NCBI GenBank assembly: GCA_007258455.2 | Contig: VDFB02193867.1 | Span: forward strand, 567,451,742-567,515,741 | Reading direction: 5' to 3' | Length of the DNA: 64,000 bases | DNA from: Sequoia sempervirens | Taxonomy: Eukaryota; Streptophyta; Pinopsida; Cupressales; Cupressaceae | In this document: in pieces, positions 1-12,459 of the stretch | How the letters are laid out: each line of letters opens with the position of its first letter | How positions within the stretch are numbered: position 1 is the stretch's first letter | Made by a program: the position numbers and the translations under genes | Notes under the pieces: model-generated | Seen by the model: only the letters and a program-made list of their open reading frames with translations | The model's database searches: none | What the model was told of the DNA's origin: nothing

Positions 1-790
1 AATTAGGTCGGTGGCAGCGGCGGAGACTCCGGGGTCCAGATGGCGGGAAGCCGCGTGGCAACAGTCGCCCCGTGATATTTTGCGAGTTTTGAAAGGCCAT
101 GGCGAATAGAGCCTCGGGGCCCGGAGGGTGGACAACAGGCAGAGGTTTGCCGCTGAAAGATTTTCATATTGTTAAGCGGCGGCAGCGAGGGTCGGTCCGA
201 GACCCGGATGGCGGGACACCGGTAGGGTTCCGCTGTGGACGACGACGAAACTGTCACAGAGTTCCAAGAACGGAATTCCGGACGGCTGGGCCCGACAAGT
301 CCCGCAGTAGGGGGTCAAAACAAACCCGCGGTGGAGAGCAAAGGCGGACGGCGATCCCCGGACGGAAGTCCGCAGACGGACTTCCAAGGACCGAGGCCCG
401 ATGGAGCAAGCGACACCCAGGAGAGTTCACCGGATTTTCAATCAGAAGATGGCAGGGCAGGCCCTGAGGGGCGGAAAGACGCCCGGGGAACGCCGCAAAG
501 GGCGGAAAACACAAAGGGGAGCTCGATAAGGGAACCCCAGAGGCCCGGGCCTGGAGGGGCCCAGGGCCGCTCGAGAGCCCAAAAGCCAGAGGGAACCCAC
601 GAGGCCCCGGAGAGTAGCAAAACCAAAAAATGGAGGCATGGTCGATTTACGATGAAACCTCGGACCAACATCGACCATGCAGAACATCAAAAAAAGAGGG
701 GCACGCAAAATGAGGCAGCCCCAAAAGACCCGACAAAGCGAAAGAAAAGAGGGCCCCCGTTCCGGACGGGGCGTGTGTGCTAAGGGCACA
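1..790. other. GC-rich segment, unrecognised, with a charged ORF
   Basis: This segment is far richer in G and C than anything else in the window. A plus-strand frame is open from 235 to 783 (182 codons) and would encode a hydrophilic protein rich in Gly, Pro, Arg, Lys and Glu, ending in a basic stretch. Other frames are also fairly open, which is common in GC-rich DNA, so openness alone is weak evidence for coding. I recognise no domain. It stops abruptly near 790, where AT-rich LTR-like sequence begins, so it could be the 3' part of an element interior or a captured host fragment. Confidence 0.25.
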
Positions 791-889
791 ACACTATCTA
801 CAGTAAAAGGGAAACCAGCTAAATGACGAAACTGCTACAGCACCTAAGCACTAGATGACAAAACAGAGAAAAGACAAAGATGTTTTTTA

Positions 890-1260
890 AATTGCTGAAT
901 ATTATGGAGGGTAGATGAAACCCTATTGTAAATCAAATCTGAGCCATTCGATGTAATTGAATCCTAGCCATTCATTTGGGCTTTGGAAAACTATAAATAG
1001 GGGCTTGCCCCTCATTTGTAAGGGTTGGAGAGTTGTTGTAAAAAGTATTTGCAGCAATAGAAGACAGCATTGCATGATTTTATGCATGTTCTCTTTGATT
1101 TTGCTCATCTTGCATGCATGGTTCAACTTCCATATTAGTTTTAGTATTAGTTTCTTGAATGGATGTCATGATGGTGTTGCTATTATAGTATTTGATGAAC
1201 TTCCTGCTCATGCTTTTTGTGGTTCATTGATGATGAATCACTTTGCAAAGCTAGTCTGAG
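890..1260 (+). mobile_element. LTR-like segment with TATA box
   Basis: A clear TATA box, TATAAATA, lies at 992-999, followed by a GC-containing leader typical of U3/R junctions in plant LTRs. No paired LTR, primer-binding site or target duplication is visible, so the boundaries are arbitrary. It could equally be the promoter of a lost gene. Confidence 0.35.
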
Positions 1261-1920
1261 CCTCTTTCCTTTATTGCTGCAACTTGGTTCGATTGCATGT
1301 ACATGATGTGTGTATGTGATGTAAAAATCTGTAGTCCTTAGAAGATTACACTAGTTTTGTGTAGCTATAGGTTTCTCTTGGTCAAGCAAAACTCAATTTA
1401 GGAAGTCTGTCTACTATAGCAGCCACCATTATTACTGTTCATTCGTAGCTTAGGATTAGAATAGCTTTCTTAACCCTTCTTCTTTTGCTATTTTTTTTAA
1501 TCCTTGGTTAGAGTAGGACCCAAAGCATCACTATGAAGCTAAATCAAATGAACTTGATGAGTTTAAGCTTGCTGTTTTGAGTGGACAACCACTGTTCATT
1601 CACTTCCAACACTTTGAATCTGCATTTGCAAACTCAACTTCCCATGCTTTGTAACTCATTTGTAAGTCCGCCTTGTGATTCTAGCAGATCACATCAAACA
1701 ACTGAGATATTCCAAGCACTGTCAAGACCTGACATTTGAGACCTTGGGATAGTGTTCTACAATTTGATTATGGAATATTCTCTTTCAAGAGAGGTAGTGC
1801 ACCTACACACTGCCTGTGTTGAGAAGTGCATAAAAAACACATCAACGCGTATGAGTCCCAAACCACTAAATCTAGAATGCATGACCAAAAACACTGAATT
1901 GTGATTGGTTATTTGATAAA
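1261..1920. other. AT-rich sequence, nothing recognised
   Basis: No ORF, RNA gene or repeat structure that I can support. The short open frames here carry no recognisable motif. Confidence 0.5.
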
Positions 1921-2300
1921 TGTTGGGATTATCTCTAGAAAAATGCATTTAATAAGGCTTGTGAGTGCAAAATAGGGCCAATTAAGGCATAAATAAGCCC
2001 AATTAATTAATAAAACCCTAGATTAGTTTGAAAGTGTTAGGATACACTTTACAACACCCTAAATAAAGCACCATTAGGTCCATTTAGTTTACAAGGGCCC
2101 TAAACTTAATGTGAAAGTGTAAATAAATACACTAAATTAAGACAAAATTAGATCTATTTAGCTTAAAAGGGCACTAAACCTAACGTAAACATGTAAAACA
2201 CATTACAACACTAGATCAAAGCAACATTAGTTTCATATTAATGTTAATCATTCCCAAATTAAGTGCGAAAATGTAAAGGACAACATTTTTCTACACTAGA
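1921..2300 (-). mobile_element. LTR fragment of the 33-35 kb retroelement family
   Basis: The reverse complement follows the first part of the LTR at 33079-34936 over about 370 bp. It starts at the LTR's 5' end (TAGTGTAGAAAAATGTTG, at 2298 leftwards) and runs to the motif GCCTTATTAAATGCAT near 1950. The LTR's first two bases are changed and the rest of the LTR is missing. No internal sequence accompanies it. It lies about 430 bp downstream of the laccase stop codon, so it may contribute sequence to the gene's 3' flank. Confidence 0.8.
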
Positions 2301-2730
2301 ATATTTTATTAAATTATTTAAAATAATTAAAATATTATCTAAGAAATCATTGAAATCTTAAGAATGAGAATATGAAATATGAACTTTCCAAATTTAAAAT
2401 TATTTTTATATTTTTATTTAATTATATCATTAATCTATTAAAAAATAAATACCTTGAAAATAATATTTCTCTAAATCTTTTATTAAGATTAAAAATAAAT
2501 TGTATACATTTATTACATTTATTATAGGAAAAGTTTATTTCCCTTCACAACTATGAAAACAAAAAATTGCTCAATATAATTTATAGAAAATAAGTGAACC
2601 AGTAAACACTAAGCAGGCTCGATCTCATCCGAACTGCATGGAGACGCCATTTTCATTTTTTAAGTAGCTCACCATACAACGAGGATATACATAAGAGACG
2701 GTTCAGCCATCCGACCAACTCACAATACAG
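2301..2730. other. AT-rich 3' flank of the laccase gene
   Basis: Very AT-rich. On the minus strand, AATAAA-like hexamers occur around 2510-2525, about 210 bp beyond the laccase stop, and could serve as a polyadenylation signal. Nothing else is recognisable. Confidence 0.4.
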
Positions 2731-5700
2731 CTAGCATTTGGGTAGATCAAAAGGAGGAGGAGGCAATTTATCTGAAACTCTTGGCCCATCCTCTGTAATA
2801 AATACCATGTCAAAACCAAGTGCTGAATGGGATTCAAAGTGGCAATGCATCAGCCAAGCTCCTGTTACATAACAACATAGAGAAATTGACTATAATTTGG
2901 TTGTTGAGAAGTGAAAGGCATTTTTAACAAAACTAAATATTTACTGGTACAGTTGACCGAGGAGAAAGATCAGTGTTAATGCCTAAGTACAATAAGTGTA
3001 AGTGAACTATTTATATTATAATTCTTATGAAATATTATGCATGAAATAAAATATGGGTCAATCTCAATCGACTCAAAACAGAATGCTAATGTTATTTTAA
3101 AACTAATTTGCTTCAATAGGAAAACAACAATTGTAAATGAAAATATATAGAGTTGAAACTAGCTTACCTGGGTTGTTGGCTATAAATCTAATTGCCGCCC
3201 ACCCACCAGGAGGAACTCCGTTGGTATTCACCAATGGAGGATCTACCAAATTAAATTTTGCAGGATCCGTGTGAGAATCATAGTTTCCAAAACCTTGCCC
3301 CACAACATAAAAATTATGGCCATGAAGGTGTATAGGATGATCCTCTATTGTAATAATCCCGGTATTCTGAAACACTATTTGCACATTGCTATTAAATTTC
3401 AGAACTTTTACTTTTGTTCCTAATTCAGGTCCCCAAAGACTCAATGGCACAGTTCCTGTGTAATCATATACTACTGGAGGATTATCAGGAAAATCTGTGG
3501 TAAACACTCCTTCTATACCAAAATAATAGGCCTGCAAAATTGAGATATTTGGCTCAAAGAATGAAATGTTATTAAAAGCTCCAACAGCTCTTCCGCCGTA
3601 GAGACCTGCACATGAATTGTTTAGACAGCTTATAAGTGCCAAGCCCTCTGTTATTAACATTTCTACGTCAACAATCTGTGGTACTGATGGCATTTGACTT
3701 CTCAGATTCCTACTGATTTTCTCAGTTAGTAACATGTCCACGTCAAAAATCTGTGGTACCCAGGGATTGAGACTTCTCAGATTGCTACTGAATTTGATTG
3801 CTGTTGCAGTATCATTAAATGCAGGAAGAGTATGCAGCACAGGGACAGACGTATTACTGGAATCTTTGTATTGCAGTATTGCGGTTGTTGTGGTATTTAC
3901 AAAATCAGTACCCAGAGGTTGGCTGTTATATACGCGGGTGGCAATGTAAAAGAGCCCTGACTGTTGGGCAGTTGTTATGAGGATATCCATGGTGTTACCT
4001 GGATGTGTCAGCAGTACATCGGTTGTATATGGTTTTGTATACTCGGCATCCACTGCCACAACAGTCATCAGGTGGTCAGCAATTTTTAAGAAGTATGAAT
4101 GAAGCATCACACAGTTTACGATCCTCATTAGATAAGTTTTCCCTCTCTCAACCAAAAACCTTGTAGTGTCTGCATTCACAATTCATTAATTAAATAATCA
4201 TCTCTTCAAAACTAGTATAACTTCAGATATACTTTAAAAAATCTAATTTTTCATTGATGCGCACACTTTGCAGAGCAAGGGAAGAAGTCCCCCGGTTCGC
4301 CATTGATTGTGGATGCGTTGGAGTCGGTTGGTACAGCTCCTGTTCGAATGGCATTAGCCAGCACATCTTCTACGTTTGCATTCCACCATTCACCTGCATA
4401 GTATACCCAAAAACAAAAATTATATTGAAATTCGCAATTGGGAGTCGGTATTCTTCGCTTTCGCTATTCCAATTGTTCCAACGGTTTTTTGTTCTCACTT
4501 ATAGATTATTCGATTTTACGTTTTAATTTGAATCTTAGTTATTAGGTCCAAGTTTTGATACTTCTAAGGTCCAAGCTACGATAGATTTAACTTCTACATA
4601 GAATCTAATCAAGGCCAAAGCTCCGTGGAGTGTCTATGTAATCAATAGTTGATTGATACACTTAACCAAATAAATCAAGTAAAATCATTTTAGACAACAT
4701 ACGCCAAAAATATTAGATAGATGACGATGGCAGCAAGTATGAACTCGTCAATGCAGGTCATGCATAGGTAGATGTTTGACGTAGCCTGTAGTACGTGGGA
4801 ATGAGGCAATTTTAGTTTCTTAGTCTCGCATTCGAAAGTGAAATTACATTATGTTATTTTCTACCAGTTGTATTGCTAAAAGGTATAATAGATATGTTTA
4901 TAATATTTTGGTAGATATGTTTATAATATTTTGGTAGAAAAAAAAATTAATTAAGTACATTGAGTTGGGGAATTAGGTTATTTGATGAGTGGGTATTTAA
5001 AATTGGTGGATAAAAATATGAATAGAGTAATATACAGTTATATTGAAATGGAGATAATTTTGAGGTAAGAAGTAAATATATAGAAATACATTGAGAAATG
5101 TTACAGGACTTGATATTTGGTGTGTTTCCATGAAACTCTTTAATAACAAATTCATTAAACATTGCGTTGAAAGAAACACAGATTTACTAAACAATGTGTT
5201 CAAAGAAGCACGGATCACCTATTCCAAGGGATCACTAAGTAAAGTGGCCACACAGATCCAAATTAAAGCAGCAGCCCTATCAAATAGGCTGCCTCAAAAA
5301 TTGATATTACATAGATCAGACAGATCTTCTACATAACATTCGCATATGCCTTTCACTAAGAATTTCAAGATAAGGGATTTGAGTGGGAAAGAGCAACCTA
5401 CCCAAAATAATAAGAATCTCAGCATCTGGTTTGGGGAAAGGATAGTCGATTCCAGGCCGGGGTAAAATAACCAAAGCTCCATGCACAGTAGATCTGAGAT
5501 ATGTGATATGCGCATGCCACCACAGCGTCCCTTCCTGTCCTCTCACTGTAAAATTGTAGGTGTATTTATTCCCAGGAATGATCGGACATTGCGATACGTA
5601 GGGCGTTCCGTCTGCCCAGCAAGATTTGAGCTGCGTCACGCCATGCCTGCAAAATCATAAACAGTAAAAACCTCTACCATAATTTTATTATCAAGCCAAA

Positions 5701-6080
5701 CTTCAATAGATGAAAATTTGAATAGTCTTTGACTCTTTATTACCAGTGTATAGTAACATTATATGGTGCATTGTTCTCCACTTCAACGACCAGATTATCG
5801 CCTTCGTGAACGGTTATAGTCGGGCCAGGAAGCTGTCCATTGACTGTTACAACCGTCTGAATGTCACACAATTTAGTGACCTTCTGTGTTCCAATCTGTA
5901 ACACGGTTAAAAATACAACTTAGACCTCAGGCTGAACAGAATGCTTAGATTTTACTGGATTATAAAAAAACTGCTCACAGTGAATTTGTGGTGCACAATG
6001 GCTCCACACGCTGGCAATGGCGATACCAAAATTAAACAGACAAGTGCCGCAAATTTCAGCACACTTGACAACCCTACCAT
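2731..6080 (-). CDS. Laccase (multicopper oxidase), six exons, apparently intact
   Basis: Secreted p-diphenol:O2 oxidoreductase of the plant laccase family, which oxidises monolignols or flavonoids in the cell wall. Exons: 5979-6080, 5744-5895, 5402-5646, 4265-4393, 3168-4169, 2731-2861, all with GT-AG introns. Exons 2-4 (152, 245 and 129 bp) have the sizes usual in plant laccases. The joined frame is 1761 bp, 586 residues, without internal stop. Residues 1-26 form a signal peptide. Copper loops: HWHG (84-87), HAH (129-131), HPIHLHGH (about 487-494) and HCHFESH (549-555). The axial T1 position is Phe560, where many plant laccases have Leu or Met. The protein ends [10 protein letters not shown], like family members. 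Exon 5 carries an extra 25-residue tandem duplication. The start is the ATG directly before the signal peptide, 40 bp from a TATA box. Substrate and subfamily cannot be assigned here. Confidence 0.93.
3634..3783 (-). repeat. 75-bp tandem duplication inside laccase exon 5
   Basis: Two in-frame 75-bp units (3709-3783, then 3634-3708 in gene order) each encode NLRS, four variable residues, VPQI, a DV(D/E)ML core and TE. Plant laccases normally have one such segment in the linker between the second and third cupredoxin domains. The units have diverged at many positions, so the duplication is not recent, and the frame stays open. Confidence 0.8.
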
Positions 6081-6120
6081 GATTAACTCTTTTTTAATTT
6101 TGTTCACGAAAGCGGTATCG

Positions 6121-6128
6121 TATTTATA
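6121..6128 (-). promoter_or_regulatory. TATA box of the laccase gene
   Basis: TATAAATA on the minus strand, 40 bp upstream of the ATG at 6080. A start about 30 bp downstream would leave a 5' UTR of only about 10 nt, so the true start could differ. Confidence 0.55.
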
Positions 6129-7326
6129 TGCGAAAAGTAAATCACGACAGCTTTAACTTTGGTGTTTTTGGTAATTCTCTTTCATTAGCTAACCACTAAT
6201 AATTATAATATTAGAAAGCCAATTGGTTTCGATTGTCCCTCTGATACGCATTGTTTCGATTGTCCCTCTGATTTGGTAAACGCTTATATTCCACCAAGCG
6301 CTACATTTCATACGTCTGCTGATTCAACATTTTCTCCGTAAATTTGTCTTGTGGCAAAAACAATACGAATCAGGATGCTACCAATTATTTTGAAAGACCT
6401 TAAACAGTCTACAGAATCCCGGAAATCAGTCGTCTTTGTATTTTTTCGAGGAAAATAAATTATTTCTGTCATTTCGACTTTTAAAAATCAAAAGTCGCGA
6501 TGTTTGATGGGTTGTTTGTCCAATTAAAAGTCAGAAGTCATAAAATCTTTTGATGGAGTTGCCTCGTGAATATTGAGGTAGTTAAAATATTTGTACTGAT
6601 ATTATTAGGTGTTATTAGGTGTTGATTTCATTCAAACTGCTTCATATTGAAAATATATATTTCCTTTCCGACAATGAGTGTCCCAAATACTTGTACTATT
6701 ATTTTGAACACGATAAAAATGTTTTTTTTTCTTTAATAATATCATCATTGAATAATAATAATCAGGGTTTAGTTGGTGAGATCATAGATAGGAGTCTTAT
6801 TCTTAATTCATTTACTAAATATTAATGTAGTGTTCATATAATTATAGTCTATATTTAAATATGTTAAGAGAATGATAAACAGTTTTCAGATCTGATTTTT
6901 GATTCTTGTCCAACAAGATGTAACAAAGAAAATATTTCTATTGATATTCCACCTTACATGTATGACATGTATTTTTCAAGGCCTAACTAATGGTCACTTG
7001 TATAGATATAGGTTGCATGTATAAGGTGCAAATAGAGAAGCTCCTACAGTTAGAAAATTAAATTTCATGTACATAATAGTATATAGTTATTCTTTCATGT
7101 TGTAAAATTATATTACATATATTTAATCTTATCTTGAATGTGAATTCACATGTTAAGATAGAGTTTTTGTTTGCATATTCTATAATTTTTGCAAGCTAAT
7201 ACACTAATTTTTAGGCTTGAATTTTTATCCTCATAAGATTTATATCCCAAGAAGAGATTCTTGAAAGTTTATAGATGACCATAAAATAACAAATGGGATT
7301 ATAAACATGCACAAGTGGATCAAAAA
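6129..7326. other. Upstream flank of the laccase gene, AT-rich
   Basis: About 1.2 kb between the laccase promoter and the scaffold gap. An 18-base stretch (GTTTCGATTGTCCCTCTG) is repeated 25 bp apart around 6226-6271, and 'tgttattaggtgt'-type short repeats occur near 6610. No coding sequence is recognised. Confidence 0.45.
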
Positions 7327-7426
7327 NNNNNNNNNNNNNNNNNNNNNNNNNNNNNNNNNNNNNNNNNNNNNNNNNNNNNNNNNNNNNNNNNNNNNNNNNN
7401 NNNNNNNNNNNNNNNNNNNNNNNNNN
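7327..7426. other. Assembly gap (100 N)
   Basis: Exactly 100 undetermined bases, the usual placeholder for a gap of unknown length. Features on either side should not be assumed contiguous. Confidence 0.98.
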
Positions 7427-9300
7427 AATTGAGCCTAACCCCTAACTCTAGTTGTGTCTAATCCTAACCTTTACCCAAAACTTTATCCTATAACACTAGC
7501 AGCAATTCTGGAGAAAATTTTATTGGGTCATGTTCTATTTCTTATGTTATCATAATTTATGTGATATTCTATTTTTTTTCTTGTTATTGACGCATGGAGG
7601 CAAGACTTTTATTCATTTTTCATACACTACACACAATCATGATATTCTAAATGGGGGAAACAATGATGAAATTAATTTTCCTTTGGATTGAGATCCATAT
7701 TCATCATTTTTAAAATTTATCAGGTGTGTACACTATGTATTCATCACCTAATGGATTTGTTGTTTTACATATACACATTCTCATATTTATCATAATTTAT
7801 ATTTTCTAATGATTACCTCTTTCCCTAATTTTTAGTATGTACTTTTTCCATTACTAATTTGAGAAACTAATGGTGTCATTTTTATAGAAATGGCATTTAG
7901 CTAATTATATCAATACCTTGTTATATTTTTTCACTATAAAGAATTTTATTTGCTTAAGAGTTTAGAGCAATGACTTTATTTGTCAATCTAGTTAAGGAAA
8001 AATTAAAGAATAAAATAACAAAGAATGGTGATATCCATGATATTCACAAGGTATAGGAATTCCAAGTGCACCAACAATGAGGTAAAATTCAATTTATTGA
8101 ACTAAATAAGTAGGTAAATCCACATAAATTTTCTCTCATAAAATTAAAATTAATACATTAGAAGGAAAATATCTTGTTGTTCATTGAAAAGAAGATTAAA
8201 CCTAAAATTATTCTACTAATTGTATTTTAGGACTATGATAAGAATCACTATAGTTTGATTATGCAAGCCAAGAAACATAACAGGAAAAAACTGAGGAACA
8301 AATATATAATGTATAAGTAGAAATTTTGATTGTTGATGATCATAATAGAATAAATCCTAATTATATATTATTCAATACTTCTACACATTCCTATGTTGGT
8401 TTTGAACATGAAACTTAATTTCAAGATGCACATGCATATGATCAACAAAATAATAAAAATATTTTAAAACACATATAGCAAAGGTTAGCCATGATGGATG
8501 AACTTAAAGATATATATATTAATAAATTGAGTCATGGTAGGTTTAGATTGCATAGCAAGATTAACAAATGCAACATGGACACCAAAATTCAAGACTTAAT
8601 ATCTATAACCAAAGGTGATAATAGTATCATCAAGTTTTATATCAATAAAAAGTAAGCATATAAGTTAAATGTACACAACACTAAATAAGGGAATAATTTA
8701 GAAGTAATTTTTTAAAGATAACAAATAGTTATTCCTCATTAGGCCTTAAGAGACATAGAAAACTATTTTTTAATGGAATATTAAACTATCCAAATCTAGT
8801 GTCTAATGATATTGGGGACAAGATTCTTAAATCATAAGGTAATAAGACTATCATGGGGAATAAATTATTATGAATTAAATATAAACATTCAAAATGAACA
8901 TGAATTCATTGTGATAATATCATAATTTTTTTTATGTATCCATGTGAACAAAGGGTAAGGGAGTTATATAGTACTTTTTTCCTTAATATCAACATTAATT
9001 TATGAAAAAGGATCAGGATTGTATTTAGGATACAATATGAAGATTTACTTGACTCAAAGTATGTTATTCATAATATAATACAATTATGAATTCTTCACTA
9101 AATTTCACATTAATGTCCTATATTAATGTCTTGACTATGAACATAAAATGCATAAATGTACATGTGTAAATTAAAATTTCAAATAATAATAAAGTCCATA
9201 ATTTATGTAACATATTAAGTGCATGAAACCAATATATTAAGAACACATGAAATAAAGTCCAACAGAGTACATGATAAACAAGAAATATAAAACACATAAA
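7427..9300. other. AT-rich sequence, nothing recognised
   Basis: All frames are heavily interrupted. I see no domain, no LTR pair and no RNA gene. Confidence 0.5.
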
Positions 9301-11025
9301 ATCACATGTTTGTAGGTAATGTACTGTCTCTATACTCAAGAGACCTCTTCACACCATGCGGACTATGTGGATGACCTGAAACACTCTGTACATAAGAGAA
9401 AGATGAAATTAGATGTAAGACAATAAAAAATGATTTAATGACAATTTAATTTTATAATCCATCATAAAATTAAATTACCATATATCTACATCACGGATGC
9501 TCAGTGCGCTGAAGAAACCTCTAAATTCTCTAAATCCAATCTACATAAACAAGACAAAGAAATTCAAAATTAGGTAACAACTCTACAATTATTATTTTTA
9601 TTCAATTTAATTTAAATTTTATCATATTTTAATTACATATTGTATTATGAGGTTGTGCACTAGGCTCTTCTCAGGACACATGCATTTACATGCTCAACTT
9701 CTGGGATGTGTCTCATCACTATAAAAAGAAAAGAATATGTGAAAATATCATATTAATATGTATATATTCAATTTTAAAATTTATAATTCACTTTAAATAT
9801 AATAAAAATTAAAATTACCGTTTGATCACGAAACCTGCTCTCTACATGTCTCTGGTGGGTGTAACTATGTGTATGGAGTGGGGCTGAAAATTCACTAAAA
9901 GTCCTACAAGATCAAAATTAAAGCATGCACAATTGAATTAGGTTTATATATATATATATATTCAAGTTTGCACATTTTGTGTAGAAAGTTTTATAAACAA
10001 CCTGGAAATCATTGGCCTCACGAGTAACTGCAACATCAAATATTTGCCCAATGCCCATTCTTATTGTGGTATCAACCTAGACATACATGTACATAGACAT
10101 TTAACACTTATAATATTTACAAGTGTACATGCATGTGTTTCATATATCTAGTGAATTCAAAACTCATAAAATTGTAACTATACTAATGAAACTTTTAAAA
10201 CAAATTTACAATGATATGAATGTACACGCCTAATTTATGTCACTTTCGATAGTGGAAGAGTGCTTGAAAAATCCCTCAGAGGAATCGGCTGATGGATCTT
10301 AGATTGACTCCCACCCTAGCTCAACATGAATATTTGAAACATATATGTGATTCAATTATAGATTTAAAAGTCAAGTTAAATAATTTATGATTTCATATAT
10401 AATTTTAAAATTGAAATCAAAATACCCCATAAGGGTTGCCAAGTATGACCAGTGTTGATGTATGTACTCGTGGAATAGATGATTGCCCTTGCATTGTTAG
10501 TGTCATTTGTACACCAAACAATTTGATTGTTAAAATGTATTGCAAACTTTTCTTTGATATATACAACCATAAAAATTATTATAAAATGAACTACATCTAG
10601 ATGCATATTTATACCTATGTCGTAGTGTCCTTGGGGTGATGGTTTGTTATGAGGAACTCTACAAATGAGTTGATGCGACTAGATGAACCACCAGAATCTC
10701 CCCGTCCACCTGAACTAGGTGTAGACTGATCAGGTCCATAGCACACTTGATGACAACTAGTACATATATGGGGGTGAGGGTCTTGACACTCACAGGCGGT
10801 ACTCAGACGGCTCCATAAAAAGCACCATCATCATAAATCGTCTCTATGCTCCCCACTCGCTATCACAGAAGCATGCTGATCAAGGTCTCCTGCGAGTGTA
10901 CTAAGGGAACCTAATGTTGAGACCAGAGCTTGATGATGTACAGGTGTAGGAATGGCAGGACCAGGAGCAACAACAAGGGGTTGTGCATGCACAGGGCATC
11001 AGGGATCAACCCTTGCCCCTAATCT
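9301..11025 (-). other. Possible scattered exon-like blocks, unrecognised
   Basis: Short blocks of more balanced base composition sit in AT-rich DNA at about 9310-9390, 9480-9540, 9650-9725, 9830-9910, 10005-10078, 10250-10320 and 10620-11025. Several are bounded by AC on the left and CT on the right, which on the minus strand reads as exons between AG and GT. One (about 9830-9910) is open on the minus strand with HTHSYTHQRHVESRFRD-like sequence. Others contain stops. I recognise no protein family, so this could be a decayed gene or a transposon remnant. Confidence 0.2.
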
Positions 11026-11700
11026 CTATTGTGGCATGCTGCCACCAACACCTTGAAATGATCTAAAATCAAAATAATTGAGCTTTTTCCCCAAAACAAA
11101 CTTTACATACAGTATTCTCAAAAAATACAATGGGCACTCCCAATTAGCATGTGGGGGACTATCAAAAACCATATACCATTGATCCCAAAAATGTGCAATC
11201 ATCTGTGGATGCATGCACCACCTCATGGATATTCTAGATTTGTTGGGTGGAATGGGTTGTCAAGTAACGGGGTCAAGAAAGTAGGGGGCTAGATGGGCTT
11301 TCGTTATTTTAAGGTCTAATATTTGTTTGTAAGAGAGACCATCAGAATAAAATTATCTCATTTGTTCTCTATCTCGTCGATGCCTATCAAGATCAAAATT
11401 GATCATCCTGATGGAATCAATAATGTTTTGCATTGCAGATGCAAAATGTCTCACATGTGGAGCAATCAATGCTTGACTCTGCATAGCATTGATTTGATTT
11501 TGTAAGGATGCAACTTGATCATTTATTCGTGCTCTCAAGTGAGCCTCATCAGATGCCATAGGTGTTGGAGGTGGCATATTAGGTGGAGGTGGAGGGGGAG
11601 GGGGAGGGGGAGGTGGAGGTGGAGGTGGAGATTGGGGATCTGTGGCTATGGTAGATTGGTGGATTGATGATATCATCAATGTTAAAATCATCCATGATAT
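11026..11700 (-). pseudogene. Unrecognised proline-rich coding module, copy B
   Basis: A minus-strand frame (11353-11691) encodes a run of about 16 prolines from a GGTGGAGG(G) tract, then a polar helix-like segment containing QNQINAMQSQ and APHVRHFASAMQ. After a stop, the same strand stays mostly open to 11026 (MRWCMHPQMIAHFWDQWYMV and on). The second half of the first frame is paralogous to the module at 12460-12770. I do not recognise the family. It may come from a transposon-encoded hypothetical protein. Confidence 0.35.
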
Positions 11701-12084
11701 ATGCTTGATATAATGTGCACCTGCATTAAATCATACAAAATAGTCCATGTGCATACAAAAATTAAGATCATATATTTAATTGAAATAGGATGAGCAACAT
11801 ATATATTAAGCTCATATATTTAATTGAAATGTACATAAATATACATTGATTGTTCAACTCAAGAGAAATGTCCATACAAAATTAAAAATTAAATGTATGT
11901 ACATGTACATTTAAAATAAAAAATATGATGCATAATTTGCATGTGTACAAATCATTAAACTAAACTATACATACATACATATACAAATTTCAAAATTTAA
12001 GAACTATTATGCAAATTTTTAATACATGCACATACATACTAAACAATAAACTTGAAACATTCACAAGATTTCATTTTATGTCTA

Positions 12085-12086
<2 letters not shown>

Positions 12087-12120
<34 letters not shown>
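12087..12120. repeat. (AC)n microsatellite
   Basis: About 16 perfect AC dinucleotide units. Confidence 0.95.
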
Positions 12121-12124
<4 letters not shown>

Positions 12125-12230
12125 TACAATTTTTCAGCAGGAGAAATCATGATCTAGTAGATAGTCATAAAATATATACTATTATATACTATTATATACA
12201 TTCATTATAAGTTCATAAATTCCACCAAAT

Positions 12231-12396
12231 TCATAAATCCATGTCACTAAAAATATCCATCTAGAACCAAAATCATAAATTCATGTCACTAAAATATCCA
12301 TTTGGAACCAAATTTATAAATTCATCACACAAAATATCCATCGTTCACCAAATTTATAAATTCATAACTATTTAAGATCATTGTTTTAATTTATAA
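12231..12396 (+). repeat. Tandem repeat, about 42-bp unit, four copies
   Basis: Units start at about 12231, 12273, 12314 and 12355 with TCATAAATTCATG-like sequence, followed by ATATCCAT and an ACCAAA motif. Copies are degenerate and the last is partial. Confidence 0.7.
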
Positions 12397-12459
12397 ACTA
12401 TTATGGCTCTCTACTACATAGATCTTCATTTCTTTGTGTTTTCCTTTTCAAAATTAGGA

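Noticed and set aside
12087..12396. CRISPR-like array from regular short repeats
   Set aside because: The sequence is a plant nuclear genome. The repeats are degenerate tandem units without unique spacers.
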